Shown here one piece after another: positions 7,936-17,302 of a stretch of DNA of 64,000 nucleotides. Source of the stretch: Alistipes sp. (GTDB lineage Bacteria > Bacteroidota > Bacteroidia > Bacteroidales > Rikenellaceae). The first letter of the stretch is position 1, and each line of letters starts with the position of its first letter. Under the pieces are notes generated by a model that saw only the letters and a program-made list of their open reading frames with translations, had not been told where the DNA came from and did no database searches. Location of the stretch: positions 46,336-110,335 of the forward strand of contig JAFTWZ010000005.1 of assembly GCA_017465055.1 (NCBI GenBank). Direction: 5' to 3'. The translations under genes were made by a program, and so were the position numbers.

Positions 7936-10185
7936 TTATGTATTGAGCAGACGCTTCACGCTCTCGATACCCTTAATCTTGCGTATATTATCCAGGAGCG
8001 CATTAAGACTATCGATATCCTGCACATAGATACTGATAGTACCCTCGAAAATTCCATCGTGAGACTGGACACTTATAGCTCGCATATTTATGCTAAAGTC
8101 TGAAGTTATAAGTCGCGTTAAATCGAGGATGATGCCCGCCCTATCGATTCCGTAGAGCTCTACAGAGGCAAGATACGAAACGGCCTTCTGCTGCGACCAC
8201 TTGATATCATCCTCCTTGATTATGTTGTTACCAAACTGCGCGGCCAGCTTAATTAGCTTATCGCACGTCGACTTGTGAACAATGATACGTCCACTATGCG
8301 GATCACGGTAACCGACCACCCTATCGCCCGGTATAGGCTCGCAACACTCGGCCATAACGAACTCGGGACCACCAGCAGCGCTATCCTCGTTCTGCACCGT
8401 ATCGTCGAGCGTAGTAGCCTCATCCTCGAGGTCTATATCCTCGGTCTCTTCACTTTTGGTTCTAGGGATAAGGAGCTTCCAAAACTTGAGCACCTTACGC
8501 GACGAGTTCTCCTTGAGCAGCGACTCGAGATTATCGAGTGTGATGATGCCTGCACCTATCTTGCTATATAGCTCATCCTTATTGCGACACTCGTAGGCCG
8601 TCATCAGCTTGCGTAGCACTCGGCCATTAAGCGTGACGTTATACTCGGCAAGCGACTCCTCGAGGTGGCGCATACCGTGCTCGATATTATCCTCGCGCTC
8701 GCTCTTCAGATAGTCTTGAATAGCCTGACGCGCCTTGCTGGTAATCACTACCTCGAGCTGTCCCGACTTAGGGTGTACATTCTCTGCCGTGATAACCTCT
8801 ACCTGATCGCCACTATTTAGCTTCGTGGTGACAGGCATAATACGGTGATTTATCTTGGCACCTATGGCGTGATTACCGATATTGGTATGTATCTCGTAGG
8901 CAAAGTCGAGCACCGTAGCGCCATAAGGCAGTGTGATAGGCTTACCCTTAGGCGTGAAGACCACGATATCACGCTTGTAGAGCGACAGTTTAAAGTTATC
9001 CAAGAACTCAAGCGCGCTCTCCGTAGGGCTACTAAGCGCCTCTCTAACCTTACGCAGCCAGCTCTCTAAGCCATCCTCCTCCTGCGACATAGAGGCGTGC
9101 TTATACTTCCAGTGTGCCGCAAAGCCACGCTCGGCAATATCGTCCATACGCTCGGTGCGCACCTGCACCTCGACCCATATGCCATCGGGGCCCATAACCG
9201 TAGAGTGCAGCGCCTCGTAGCCATTGGACTTGGGGATGCTCACCCAGTCGCGCAGGCGTCCAGGATGCGGCGTGTAGATATCCGTAACGCAGGAGTATAT
9301 CTGCCAGCACTGCGTCTTCTCCGAGGGGAAGGGCAGAGCCTTGAAGACTATGCGTATGGCAAAGAGGTCGTAGACCTCCTCGAAGGGTATATTCTTGCGG
9401 CGCATCTTATTCCATATGGAGTATACGCTCTTGACGCGCGCCGTCATCTCGTACTGGAACTTATTACGGTCGAGCACCTGACGTATCGGCGCCATAAACC
9501 TCTCGATGAAGGCCTGACGCTCAGTCTCCGTATCGTCAATCTTACGCTTTATATCCTCATACTCCTCGGGGAAGCGATACTTCATACACAGGTCCTCAAG
9601 CTCGCTCTTTATGGCGTGCAGGCCGAGGCGGTAGGCCAACGGCACGAAGAGGTATATGGTCTCGCTGGTAATCTTTATCTGCTTATTGTGGGGCATAGCG
9701 CCCAGGGTGCGCATATTGTGCAGGCGGTCCGCAATCTTGATGATTATCACGCGCACGTCGTCCGAGAGCGTAAGCAGCACCTTGCGGAAGTATTCGGCTT
9801 GCTCAGAGCTGTCGGCATTGAAGACCCCCGACATCTTCGTAAGGCCGTCGACCATCGAGGCAATCTTAGGCGAGAAGATACGCTCTATATCCTCGAGCGT
9901 ATACTCCGTATCCTCGACCACATCGTGAAGTAGCGCCGCTACAACGCTCTTCTTGCCGAGACCTATCTCGCGCACAGCGATGAGCGCCACCTCTATAGGG
10001 TGGATAACGTAGGGCTCGCCCGAACGACGACGTACGCCCTTGTGCGCCTCCTTTGCGAGGAAGAAGGCTCGTCTTACAAACTGCCAATCATCGTCGCGGC
10101 GGCACACCTTAGCCTTGCGACAGGCATCCTCCAGCTCCTCCCACTTTTGTGCTATAAGTAGCTCATCTGCTTGTGTATACTCCAT
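7936..10185 (-). CDS. RelA/SpoT homologue with intact hydrolase and synthetase domains
   Basis: A 749-residue long RSH enzyme that makes and degrades (p)ppGpp in the stringent response. The HD hydrolase domain is intact, with His87-Asp88 and Glu91-Asp92 in LLHDVVEDT and ADRLHNMRT further on. The synthetase domain follows (RVKSVYSIWNKMRRKN, WVSIPKSNGYEALHST, QVRTERMDDIAERG), then a TGS domain (PITLPYGATVLDFAY) and a C-terminal ACT domain. It is probably the bifunctional SpoT/Rel-type enzyme. A second RSH at 21344-23569 lacks the hydrolase ED pair. The gene lies downstream of recA on the same strand, with a hairpin between them. Confidence 0.95.
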   Translation of the reverse strand: MEYTQADELLIAQKWEELEDACRKAKVCRRDDDWQFVRRAFFLAKEAHKGVRRRSGEPYVIHPIEVALIAVREIGLGKKSVVAALLHDVVEDTEYTLEDIERIFSPKIASMVDGLTKMSGVFNADSSEQAEYFRKVLLTLSDDVRVIIIKIADRLHNMRTLGAMPHNKQIKITSETIYLFVPLAYRLGLHAIKSELEDLCMKYRFPEEYEDIKRKIDDTETERQAFIERFMAPIRQVLDRNKFQYEMTARVKSVYSIWNKMRRKNIPFEEVYDLFAIRIVFKALPFPSEKTQCWQIYSCVTDIYTPHPGRLRDWVSIPKSNGYEALHSTVMGPDGIWVEVQVRTERMDDIAERGFAAHWKYKHASMSQEEDGLESWLRKVREALSSPTESALEFLDNFKLSLYKRDIVVFTPKGKPITLPYGATVLDFAYEIHTNIGNHAIGAKINHRIMPVTTKLNSGDQVEVITAENVHPKSGQLEVVITSKARQAIQDYLKSEREDNIEHGMRHLEESLAEYNVTLNGRVLRKLMTAYECRNKDELYSKIGAGIITLDNLESLLKENSSRKVLKFWKLLIPRTKSEETEDIDLEDEATTLDDTVQNEDSAAGGPEFVMAECCEPIPGDRVVGYRDPHSGRIIVHKSTCDKLIKLAAQFGNNIIKEDDIKWSQQKAVSYLASVELYGIDRAGIILDLTRLITSDFSINMRAISVQSHDGIFEGTISIYVQDIDSLNALLDNIRKIKGIESVKRLLNT

Positions 10186-10210
10186 AGTCTCGCAATTAAA
10201 TATGCCAACA

Positions 10211-10238
10211 GAGTCTACCCCACCCTGGGGATAGACTC
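10211..10238 (-). terminator. Hairpin between recA and the RSH gene
   Basis: The stem GAGTCTA-CCCC pairs with GGGG-ATAGACTC with one bulge. No T run follows, so it may be an attenuator, RNA-stability hairpin or weak terminator. Confidence 0.45.
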
Positions 10239-10270
10239 GCTGGGTTATATAATCCGAAGCTCGGGGCTTA

Positions 10271-11287
10271 CTACCTACCCTTCGTCTCGCTCATAGCCTC
10301 GCGCACGCGAAGCTCAATCTCCTCCATCAGCTTCTCGTCGTTCTTCAACGCCTCCTTAACGGCATCGCGACCCTGGCCAATCTTCCTGTCGCCATACGAG
10401 AACCACGAGCCCGACTTCTTGATAATCTCGTAGTCGACACCGAGGTCAATAATCTCGCCAAGCTTAGAGATACCCTCGCCGAACATAATGTCGAACTCGG
10501 CCTTCTTAAATGGAGGTGCCACCTTGTTCTTTACGACCTTGACCTTAGTACGTGTACCGAGCTGCTCCTCGCCATCCTTAATCACCGACGAGCGACGTAT
10601 GTCGATACGCACGCTGGCGTAGAACTTCAGGGCATTACCACCCGTCGTAGTCTCGGGGTTGCCATACACCACGCCTATCTTATCGCGTAGCTGGTTGATG
10701 AAGATACACACGGTCTTGGTCTTAGATATCGAGGCTGTGAGCTTACGTAGTGCCTGCGACATAAGACGTGCCTGCAGACCCATCTTCGAGTCGCCCATAT
10801 CGCCCTCAATCTCGGCCTTTGGCGTGAGCGCCGCAACAGAGTCGATAACGATGATGTCGATAGCACTCGAGCGTATCAGCGAGTCGGCAATCTCTAATGC
10901 CTGCTCGCCATTATCGGGCTGCGACACCAGCAGGTTGTCGACATCGACACCGAGTTTCTGAGCATAGTAGCTGTCGAAGGCGTGCTCGGCATCGATAAAT
11001 GCAGCGATACCACCAGCCTTCTGAGCCTCGGCGATGGCGTGGATAGCCAGCGTGGTCTTACCCGACGACTCAGGGCCAAATATCTCGATAACACGACCCT
11101 TAGGATAACCACCAACGCCCAACGCCATATCGAGCGTGATAGAGCCCGTAGGAATCACCGGCACGTCGGCTACCGTGTCGCTCGACATACGCATAATAGA
11201 GCCCTTGCCGAAGTCCTTCTCAATCTTGTCCATAACGGCCGACAGCACCTTGAGCTTATCGGCGTTTACCTGTACTTTCTCTGCCAT
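10271..11287 (-). CDS. recA: Recombinase RecA
   Basis: RecA forms filaments on single-stranded DNA, drives homologous recombination and activates the SOS response. At 338 residues it has normal length. Walker A is GPESSGKTT (71-79). Also visible are Walker B ([11 protein letters not shown]), the conserved [11 protein letters not shown] and the [15 protein letters not shown] segment that includes the DNA-binding loop. The acidic C-terminal tail is short. No LexA-type operator was recognised upstream. Confidence 0.98.
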   Translation of the reverse strand: MAEKVQVNADKLKVLSAVMDKIEKDFGKGSIMRMSSDTVADVPVIPTGSITLDMALGVGGYPKGRVIEIFGPESSGKTTLAIHAIAEAQKAGGIAAFIDAEHAFDSYYAQKLGVDVDNLLVSQPDNGEQALEIADSLIRSSAIDIIVIDSVAALTPKAEIEGDMGDSKMGLQARLMSQALRKLTASISKTKTVCIFINQLRDKIGVVYGNPETTTGGNALKFYASVRIDIRRSSVIKDGEEQLGTRTKVKVVKNKVAPPFKKAEFDIMFGEGISKLGEIIDLGVDYEIIKKSGSWFSYGDRKIGQGRDAVKEALKNDEKLMEEIELRVREAMSETKGR

Positions 11288-11321
11288 ATCGTTTAAGTTT
11301 TTTTATTGTCGTTAGCAAGCG

Positions 11322-11786
11322 CTACTTATCGAGTAGCTTGATAATCTGACCAAAAGAGTCCTTGGTATCTACCTTCTCGATGATATGCTCCACGCGCGCC
11401 TCGGCATCGAGGAGGAAGGTGGTACGCACAATGCCCATATACTCCCTGCCGTACATCTTCTTAAGCTGCCATACACCCATAGCCTCGGCAAGCGAGTGGT
11501 CAGTGTCGGCCAGCAGCGTGAAGTTAAGTTCGTGCTTCTGGCAGAAGCCCTGGTGCGACTTTACCGAGTCGGGGCTTACGCCCACAATCTTGTATCCTCG
11601 TCGCAGCAGCTCTTCCTTGCCATCGCGTAGACTCTTAGCCTCGAGCGTACAGCCCGACGTATTGTCCTTGGGGTAGAAGTATAACACCGTAGGCGAACCC
11701 TTGAGGCTCTCGAGGGTAAACTCAGCACCCTCCTGCGTCACACTCTTAAACTCGGGAACGAACCCCCCTATCTGAATCTTTGCCAT
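11322..11786 (-). CDS. bcp: Thioredoxin-dependent peroxiredoxin, Bcp/PrxQ type
   Basis: A 154-residue thiol peroxidase that reduces hydrogen peroxide and organic hydroperoxides in the cytoplasm. The peroxidatic Cys46 lies in NTSGCTLEA and a likely resolving Cys82 in GFCQKHELNF, which fits the atypical 2-Cys PrxQ class except for the wider spacing. YFYPKDNTSGCT is the family signature. The gene sits 34 nt upstream of recA on the same strand, so it may be co-transcribed with it. A TAACTTTG -7 box lies at 11880-11887. Confidence 0.93.
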   Translation of the reverse strand: MAKIQIGGFVPEFKSVTQEGAEFTLESLKGSPTVLYFYPKDNTSGCTLEAKSLRDGKEELLRRGYKIVGVSPDSVKSHQGFCQKHELNFTLLADTDHSLAEAMGVWQLKKMYGREYMGIVRTTFLLDAEARVEHIIEKVDTKDSFGQIIKLLDK

Positions 11787-11879
11787 TGTAGTATCTATTT
11801 ATCGTTTAATCCATATATATCGCAGCGTGGTTGTTACAGCCTCTGCGTGCTTTGTAAGCAACACACCGCAAATCACTCT

Positions 11880-11887
11880 CAAAGTTA
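11880..11887 (-). promoter_or_regulatory. -7 box upstream of bcp-recA (TAACTTTG on minus strand)
   Basis: Matches TAnnTTTG; located about 95 nt upstream of the bcp start. Confidence 0.45.
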
Positions 11888-11951
11888 CTCTTTTTTTCCG
11901 AAACGAGAAAATAAAGCGGTTACTTTTTATTTATAAGGCTATAAGCAACGG

Positions 11952-12161
11952 TTATGCCTCAATCACGATGCTCACCTGCGAGAGGAAGTCGGCACGCGAC
12001 TTATTTAGTCTGGCGCGGCATACGGGGCAACGTATGGCACACTCCGTGTCGATGTGGTCGGCGATGGTTGTAGCCTCGAGGCTCCGGCTGCGACATATCG
12101 TCGTACGGTACTCGGTATGCGCTCCACAGGCGCGGCAGTCGATAGTGTAACTTAGTCCCAT
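11952..12161 (-). CDS. Small Cys-rich (zinc-ribbon-like) protein of unknown function
   Basis: The protein has about 69 residues when started at the ATG at 12161 (MGLSYTIDCRACGAH). A longer frame reaches 12233, but a TTACTTTG sequence at 12199-12206 resembles a -7 box inside that extension, so the shorter start is preferred. CRACG near the N-terminus and CPVCRARLNKS nearer the C-terminus form a likely four-Cys metal site, with further Cys in between. The protein is basic and small. It could bind zinc, possibly with nucleic acid. No family was recognised. Confidence 0.7.
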   Translation of the reverse strand: MGLSYTIDCRACGAHTEYRTTICRSRSLEATTIADHIDTECAIRCPVCRARLNKSRADFLSQVSIVIEA

Positions 12162-12286
12162 AACTTCTCGTTTTTCATTTATCGTTTGTTTCACGATGCA
12201 AAGTAACCACTCATTTTTGACAGGTTGCGTCAAAATGAAAAAATAGAAGTTTTTTTTCGGGGGGGGGTATCAAGGGTAGCTTAGGA

Positions 12287-12487
12287 GTAGTTCGCGCCTA
12301 AAGGCGCTAAAGGGTAGAGCGCAGGCTGAGCCTGCTAAAGGGTAGTTAAGGGAGCAGGGCGGTCTGTGCGGCTTGCGCGTGAGGGATTAAGAGTAGTGCG
12401 CACCTGCGGTGCTAAAGGGTAGAGCGCAGGCAGAGCCTGCTAAAGGGTAGTTGAAGGGTAGTTCGCGCCTAAAGGCGCTAAAGGGAG
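12287..12487 (+). repeat. Tandem array of GTAG-headed palindromes (REP-like)
   Basis: At least five units have the form GTAG, 2-9 nt, short hairpin, CTAAAGG. GTAG tetramers lie at 12287, 12314, 12393, 12419 and 12458. The hairpins differ but stay paired: GCGCCTAAAGGCGC (12294-12307 and 12465-12478), GCAGGCTGAGCCTGC (12321-12335), GCACCTGCGGTGC (12400-12412), GCAGGCAGAGCCTGC (12426-12440). Two further GTAG copies (12342, 12447) have no clean hairpin. A GTAG foot followed by a palindrome is the signature of REP elements mobilised by RAYT (TnpA-REP) transposases. Confidence 0.7.
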
Positions 12488-12489
12488 TT

Positions 12490-12720
12490 TAGAGACGAGA
12501 GGGACGAGAGGGACGAAAGAGACAACAACGAAGTCGGGTATCATCTTTCTCTGCGTCTCTGCGTCTCTGCGTTTCTGCGTCTCTGCGTCTCTGTGTCTCT
12601 GTGGTCTCTAATTTCTCTGCGTCTCTGCTGTCACTGTTGTCACTGTTGTCTCTGTTGTCTCTGTTGTCGGAACTCATCAGAACCCATCGAAACCCATCGA
12701 AACCCATAGTAACTCATTGT
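12490..12720. repeat. Minisatellite-like tract containing one arm of a 43-bp inverted repeat
   Basis: The tract has repeats of GAGGGACGA, CTGCGTCT and TGTTGTC(A/T)C, then three ACCCATCGAA-type units. Within it, 12518-12560 is the exact reverse complement of 17303-17345. No credible gene lies in 12234-12785. Confidence 0.75.
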
Positions 12721-12785
12721 AACCTACTTACGCTCCAGCAACAACGCTCCGACCGCACCAACCTTACTACTCCCTGCACAGCAGA

Positions 12786-14198
12786 TTAGTTTTTACCAAG
12801 CACAATACGCTCAATCTCCTCTATCTGACCCTTGAACTGCTTGTCGGTATCCATCATATCGGCCACAGCCTTGCAGCTGTGAAGCACAGTGGCGTGGTTG
12901 CGACCACCAATCGAAGAGCCAATGACAGTAAGTGGCGCTTTGGTGTGCTGCTTAGCTAAGTACATAGCTACCTGACGAGCCTGGGCCACATCGCGAGTAC
13001 GCTTGGCAGAGTTAAAGGTGTCGAGCTCGATATTATAGTAGTCGCAGACAACCTTGACAATGTGGTCGATGGTTATCTCGCGCTGCGTGAGCTTGACATA
13101 GACCTTGAGGATATCCTTAGCCAACGATATGGTAATCTTGCGGCCGAGGAACGAGGCGTTGGCAATAAGCGACGACAAAGCACCCTCTATCTCGCGCACG
13201 TTGGCCGAGATGTTATCGGCAAGGTACGACACCACCTCCTCGGGGATGTGGGCACCGAGACGCTTAGCCTTGGCACGGATAATCTTTATCTTGGTCTCGT
13301 AGTCGGGCACGCTGAGCTGAGCCGAGAGGCCCCACTTGAAGCGCGTGAGCAGGCGCTGCTCGATATCCTTAAGCTCCACAGGTGGCTTATCGGAGGTGAG
13401 TATGAGCTGCTTACCGGCGAGCTGCAGGTGGTTGAATATGTTGAAGAAGGCGTTCTGAGTACCCGTCTTACCCGTAAGCTCCTGGATGTCGTCGATGATA
13501 AGCACATCGACCATCTGATAGAAGTGTATGAAGTCGGTAATCTCGCCATTCTTATATGCGGTCTGGAACTGAGCCTGGAACTTGTTCATCGAGACGTAGA
13601 GCACCTGAAGCTCGGGGTGGCGCTGGCGCACCTCGTGGCCTATAGCCTGGGCAATGTGTGTCTTACCCAGTCCCGAGTCGCCATATATATATAGTGGATT
13701 AAAGGCTGTGGTTCCTGGCGATACGGCGACGGCCATACCAGCCGAACGAGCCAGACGGTTGCACTCGCCCTCGATGTGGTTGTCGAAGTTATAGTTAGCA
13801 TTGAGCTGTGGGTCGAACATTATACGCCTCAGTCCTGGGATGACAAAGGGGTTTTTAATATCCGCAGTATCGGTACGCCCAGCAATCTGTGGTACGGCTG
13901 TAGCAGTGCTCTCCGACGATGTCTGCGCCTTGCGAGGCACAGCATAGTGGAGCTGCGTACCCTCGCCATAAAGCTCTGATATGATGGGTCTTAGCAGCTG
14001 TAGGTAACGCTTCTCGATGCTTGCAACGAAGCTCTCATTAGGCACGCGCAGACGCAGGTTAGCGCCATCGTAGCCTATGGGCCATATGGGTTTGAACCAC
14101 TTGACAAACTCCTCCTCGGTTATTGTAAGTCGGAGTTTCTCAAGGCAGTCCTGCCACACTTCGTTATATCTATCGTTCTGCATCATCACGTTACTCAT
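12786..14198 (-). CDS. dnaA: Chromosomal replication initiator DnaA
   Basis: An AAA+ protein that binds DnaA boxes and opens the origin. The 470-residue length is normal. The N-terminal domain (WQDCLEKLRLTITEEEFVKW) interacts with helicase loader or helicase. A variable linker follows (about 88-115). The AAA+ core has Walker A GDSGLGKT (173-180) and Walker B LIIDDIQ (233-239). The DNA-binding domain IV ends with the signature GGRNHATVLHSCKAV. The gene is divergent from pgm, and the 500-bp gap between them carries one perfect DnaA box. Repeat-rich DNA flanks the dnaA-pgm pair on both sides. Confidence 0.98.
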   Translation of the reverse strand: MSNVMMQNDRYNEVWQDCLEKLRLTITEEEFVKWFKPIWPIGYDGANLRLRVPNESFVASIEKRYLQLLRPIISELYGEGTQLHYAVPRKAQTSSESTATAVPQIAGRTDTADIKNPFVIPGLRRIMFDPQLNANYNFDNHIEGECNRLARSAGMAVAVSPGTTAFNPLYIYGDSGLGKTHIAQAIGHEVRQRHPELQVLYVSMNKFQAQFQTAYKNGEITDFIHFYQMVDVLIIDDIQELTGKTGTQNAFFNIFNHLQLAGKQLILTSDKPPVELKDIEQRLLTRFKWGLSAQLSVPDYETKIKIIRAKAKRLGAHIPEEVVSYLADNISANVREIEGALSSLIANASFLGRKITISLAKDILKVYVKLTQREITIDHIVKVVCDYYNIELDTFNSAKRTRDVAQARQVAMYLAKQHTKAPLTVIGSSIGGRNHATVLHSCKAVADMMDTDKQFKGQIEEIERIVLGKN

Positions 14199-14698
14199 TC
14201 TTCAAATATTCACGGCGCTATGTGCCATCAAAAAGTCACTGCCAATAGATCCGCTCCCCTCTCTTTGCCTATCAACCGCCGCACCACTACGTGTCGCATC
14301 AACGGTTGCAAGTTGCGCATTTTTTTCGTATCTTTGGCGTCGGTTTAGCCTCCTCGTAATGGCGATAACATCCCCGAAACAGCTATCTATATTCTGTTTC
14401 AACAAGTTATATTTTCGCGCTCTACTTTTGCTAAATCGCCCAGATTTTTGGGGTTCGAATCGTGGCGTTTTGACATTGCAAAGATGTGGATAATTTTATT
14501 AAAATAATCCAAAAAAAGAGTTGCAAAATTCGTTTTTTTTCATAAGGCTATTTCGGCCGATTTTTTGCGTCACAACCGAATCAAAAGAAAGTGAAAATTT
14601 AATTCACTGATACTATTATATGTTATGATTTTTTTGTATATTTGCGTAATCATATTTTTGTAACAAGTAATTTTTATCGATAAAAAAATCTTATAACT
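14199..14698. other. dnaA-pgm divergent intergenic region with a DnaA box
   Basis: A perfect DnaA box, TGTGGATAA (TTATCCACA on the other strand), lies at 14485-14493. AT-rich DNA follows to about 14690. Only one perfect box was seen, so it may be a dnaA autoregulatory site rather than the origin. A plus-strand TATCTTTG at 14329-14336 also fits the -7 consensus but has no gene close behind it. Confidence 0.55.
14637..14644 (+). promoter_or_regulatory. -7 box of the pgm promoter (TATATTTG)
   Basis: A perfect TAnnTTTG match, 54 nt upstream of the pgm ATG. Confidence 0.6.
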
Positions 14699-16444
14699 AT
14701 GGCAAACAACTTAGACCCACAGGTACTGGCCAAAGCTCAGGCTTGGTTAGACGGTAACTACGACGAGGCTACCAAAGAACAGGTACGCCTGCTTATCGAG
14801 AACAATCCTAACGAGCTTGTCGAGAGCTTCTACAAAGACCTCGAGTTCGGCACCGGAGGCCTACGTGGTATTATGGGCGTAGGTACTAACCGTATGAACA
14901 TATACACCGTAGGTGCTGCTACTCAGGGACTTGCAAACTATCTAAAGCTCAACTTCGCAGGCGAGCAGATAAAGGTGGCTATCTCGCACGACAGCCGCAA
15001 CAACTCTCGTATGTTTGCCGAGCGCGTGGCCGACATCTTCGCATCGAACGGCTTTATCGTCTATCTGTTCGACGCACTGCGCCCTACACCAGAGCTCAGC
15101 TTCGCAATCCGCGAGCTCGGATGCCACTCGGGCGTTATGGTCACAGCATCGCACAACCCTAAGGAGTACAACGGCTACAAGGCATACTGGACAGATGGCT
15201 CGCAGGTGACCTCGCCACACGACGTCAATATCATCGCCGAGGTGGGCAAGATTACCGACAACAACCAGGTGCTCACAGGCCTCAACGCAGAGAATATCCA
15301 CATCCTCGGCGAGGAGTTCGACCAGAAGTATCTGGCAGCCATCAAGGCCCTCTCGCTATCGCCCGAATCGGTGGCCAAGTACAACGATATGAAGATCGTA
15401 TACACACCACTCCACGGCGCTGGCGTTAAGCTCGTACCTCAGTCGCTACGCAACTACGGATTTAATAATATTATATGTGTCGACGAGCAGATGGTTCTCG
15501 ATGGCAACTTCCCCACCGTAGCATCGCCAAACCCCGAGGAGCGCAAGACTATGGCTATGGCTATCGAGCTTGCCCAGAGAGAGGGTGCCGACTTCGCTAT
15601 GGCTACCGACCCCGATGCCGACCGCTTGGGTGTAGCACTGCGCACGGGCAAGGGCGAGTATGTGCTGCTGAACGGCAACCAGACCCTCGTGCTGCTTATG
15701 TGCTACCAGCTCACACGCTGGGCCGAGCTTGGCAAGATTACGGGCAAGGAGTTCGTCGTTAAGACTATCGTTACGTCTATGATGCCCGATGCTGTGGCCG
15801 AGCACTTCGGCGTTAAGTGCTACAACTGCCTCACAGGCTTCAAGTATATCGCCAAGATTATCCGCGAGCAGGAGGGCCTGACCAAGTATATCGGCGGTGG
15901 CGAGGAGTCGTTCGGCTACCTGCCTGGCGACTTCGTACGCGACAAGGATGGCGTTGCTGCCATCACACTCGTTGCCGAGGCGGCAGCGTGGGCACGCGAC
16001 ACTATGGGCATCACGCTCTACGAGTGGCTACAGCAGCTCTATGTTAAGTATGGTTTCTTCCGCGAGGGCTTGGTAAATGTTGTCCGCAAGGGTAAGGATG
16101 GCGCTGCCGAGATTCAGCAGATGATGGTAGACTACCGCGCAAATCCTCCTAAGTCGCTACTGGGCTCTGAGGTGGTTAAGATTCTCGACTATAAGACTCT
16201 CGAGGAGCTCGACGTACGCACTGGCGAGCGCAAGCCTATCGAGGGCATCGACGAAAAGAGCAACGTGCTCCAGTGGCTCACAGAGGATGGCACTAAGGTA
16301 TCGGTACGTCCTTCGGGCACAGAGCCTAAGATTAAGTTCTACTTCGGCGTTAAGAGCAAGCTCGAGTCGGTCGACAAGTTCGATGAGACCCTTGAGCTGC
16401 TCGATGCTAAGATTGAGGCCCTTAAGGCCGAGCTTAAGCTATAA
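14699..16444 (+). CDS. Phosphoglucomutase/phosphomannomutase family enzyme
   Basis: An alpha-D-phosphohexomutase that interconverts hexose-1- and hexose-6-phosphates and feeds glycogen, nucleotide-sugar and glycan synthesis. At 581 residues it fits the long PGM2-like class. The phosphoserine loop is TASHNP (149-154, Ser151), the metal loop DPDADR (304-309), the sugar-binding loop GGGEESFGY, and the C-terminal phosphate loop VRPSGTEPKIKFY. It has its own promoter and ends at a hairpin terminator, so it is probably monocistronic. The choice between glucose and mannose substrates cannot be read from the sequence. Confidence 0.95.
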   Translation: MANNLDPQVLAKAQAWLDGNYDEATKEQVRLLIENNPNELVESFYKDLEFGTGGLRGIMGVGTNRMNIYTVGAATQGLANYLKLNFAGEQIKVAISHDSRNNSRMFAERVADIFASNGFIVYLFDALRPTPELSFAIRELGCHSGVMVTASHNPKEYNGYKAYWTDGSQVTSPHDVNIIAEVGKITDNNQVLTGLNAENIHILGEEFDQKYLAAIKALSLSPESVAKYNDMKIVYTPLHGAGVKLVPQSLRNYGFNNIICVDEQMVLDGNFPTVASPNPEERKTMAMAIELAQREGADFAMATDPDADRLGVALRTGKGEYVLLNGNQTLVLLMCYQLTRWAELGKITGKEFVVKTIVTSMMPDAVAEHFGVKCYNCLTGFKYIAKIIREQEGLTKYIGGGEESFGYLPGDFVRDKDGVAAITLVAEAAAWARDTMGITLYEWLQQLYVKYGFFREGLVNVVRKGKDGAAEIQQMMVDYRANPPKSLLGSEVVKILDYKTLEELDVRTGERKPIEGIDEKSNVLQWLTEDGTKVSVRPSGTEPKIKFYFGVKSKLESVDKFDETLELLDAKIEALKAELKL

Positions 16445-16483
16445 TATGTAGCTATAAGAGCGCGAAGCTCTTGCGAGTATAGG

Positions 16484-16515
16484 GGCTGGCTAATGTAAAT
16501 TGGCCAGCCTCGTTT
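16484..16515 (+). terminator. Rho-independent terminator of pgm
   Basis: The stem GGCTGGC/GCCAGCC (16484-16509) is followed by CGTTTTT. The hairpin body, GGCTGGCTAATGTAAATT, is nearly the same as that of the lysC terminator at 57351-57384. A smaller hairpin (AAGAGC GCGA AGCTCTT) lies at 16456-16472. Confidence 0.8.
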
Positions 16516-16529
16516 TTGCCAAGCGTGAA

Positions 16530-17140
16530 AGGGATTATGGGGATTGTGGGGATTCTGGGTATTCTGGGTATTCTGGGGGAACAGTAAGGTCTCTACGTTA
16601 AAGCGCTGTCGCTGTCGCTGTCGCTGACGTTGTCGCTGGCATGGGAGGTCGGTGCGGCTAAAGCGCTGTCGCTAACTACCCAGAATCACCAGTTTCCCCA
16701 GTCTCCCCATAATCCCCATAGCAAGCTCTGCTTGCGGTTATCCCCACAATCCCCATAAGCCCTCCACGCGCAAGCTCCTCACTCCCCTCTCCTAACACCA
16801 TAACACCCCTACACACCCCCCTGTTATGTGCGTTATGGCGTTATGAGCGTTATCACGACACGTACCGTCAAGCAGAGGTCCGTTAGGCCTGTAGCAGTCT
16901 CACTGGTGTCGCTTGACACAAAGCTGTTAGGGCCATCAAGGCCGTCAAGTCAATTACCACGGACTAAGGCCCGTCGTAGAGTCCTCTCCCTGCGGGGCTT
17001 AGTGTCTATATATATAAATATATATAGATATCAATATATGTATAAATAAATATATATATAATATCATATATGCATAAATATATATTTATATTTACTGATT
17101 TATATATATATGAATATATATAGTGTATATATATAGTGTA
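16530..17140. repeat. Low-complexity repeat island downstream of pgm
   Basis: Tandem runs of GGGGATT/TGGGTATTCT (about 16530-16580), CGCTGT (about 16605-16640), TCCCCATAATCCCCATA-like units (about 16695-16765), and an almost pure TA tract (about 17005-17140). No gene was recognised in 16445-17554. Confidence 0.75.
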
Positions 17141-17302
17141 CCAGTCACAGCCTGGTATTGGACTCAAATAGCGACAGCGTCACTATTGTCACTGGGGTGG
17201 GTGGTCGGGTATGACAATTAGTGACTGTGCGTTTGCTATGTGTGGCTTGCGTGGAGCTTGCGCGTGGGATTTTTTAGGGACGAAAGAGACTACAGAGACT
17301 AC

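Noticed and set aside
9097-9933. A 278-codon plus-strand frame opposite the first RSH gene
   Set aside because: It is the antisense shadow of a well-conserved gene; composition reflects the GAG/CTC-rich codons of the other strand.
12287-12487. CRISPR-like repeat array
   Set aside because: The units are 27-28 nt with palindromes and no unique spacers of constant length, and no cas genes are near. The GTAG foot fits REP elements better.
13062-13694. A 210-codon plus-strand frame opposite dnaA
   Set aside because: It lies fully antisense to the AAA+ domain of dnaA and has no start signal or family match.
14440-14475. tRNA-like T-loop sequence (GGTTCGAATC) upstream of dnaA
   Set aside because: The flanking bases do not form a T stem, and no acceptor, D or anticodon arms are present.
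16605-16640. Coding repeat protein in the CGCTGT tandem tract
   Set aside because: No long frame with a start codon crosses it, and the period does not support a stable protein repeat.
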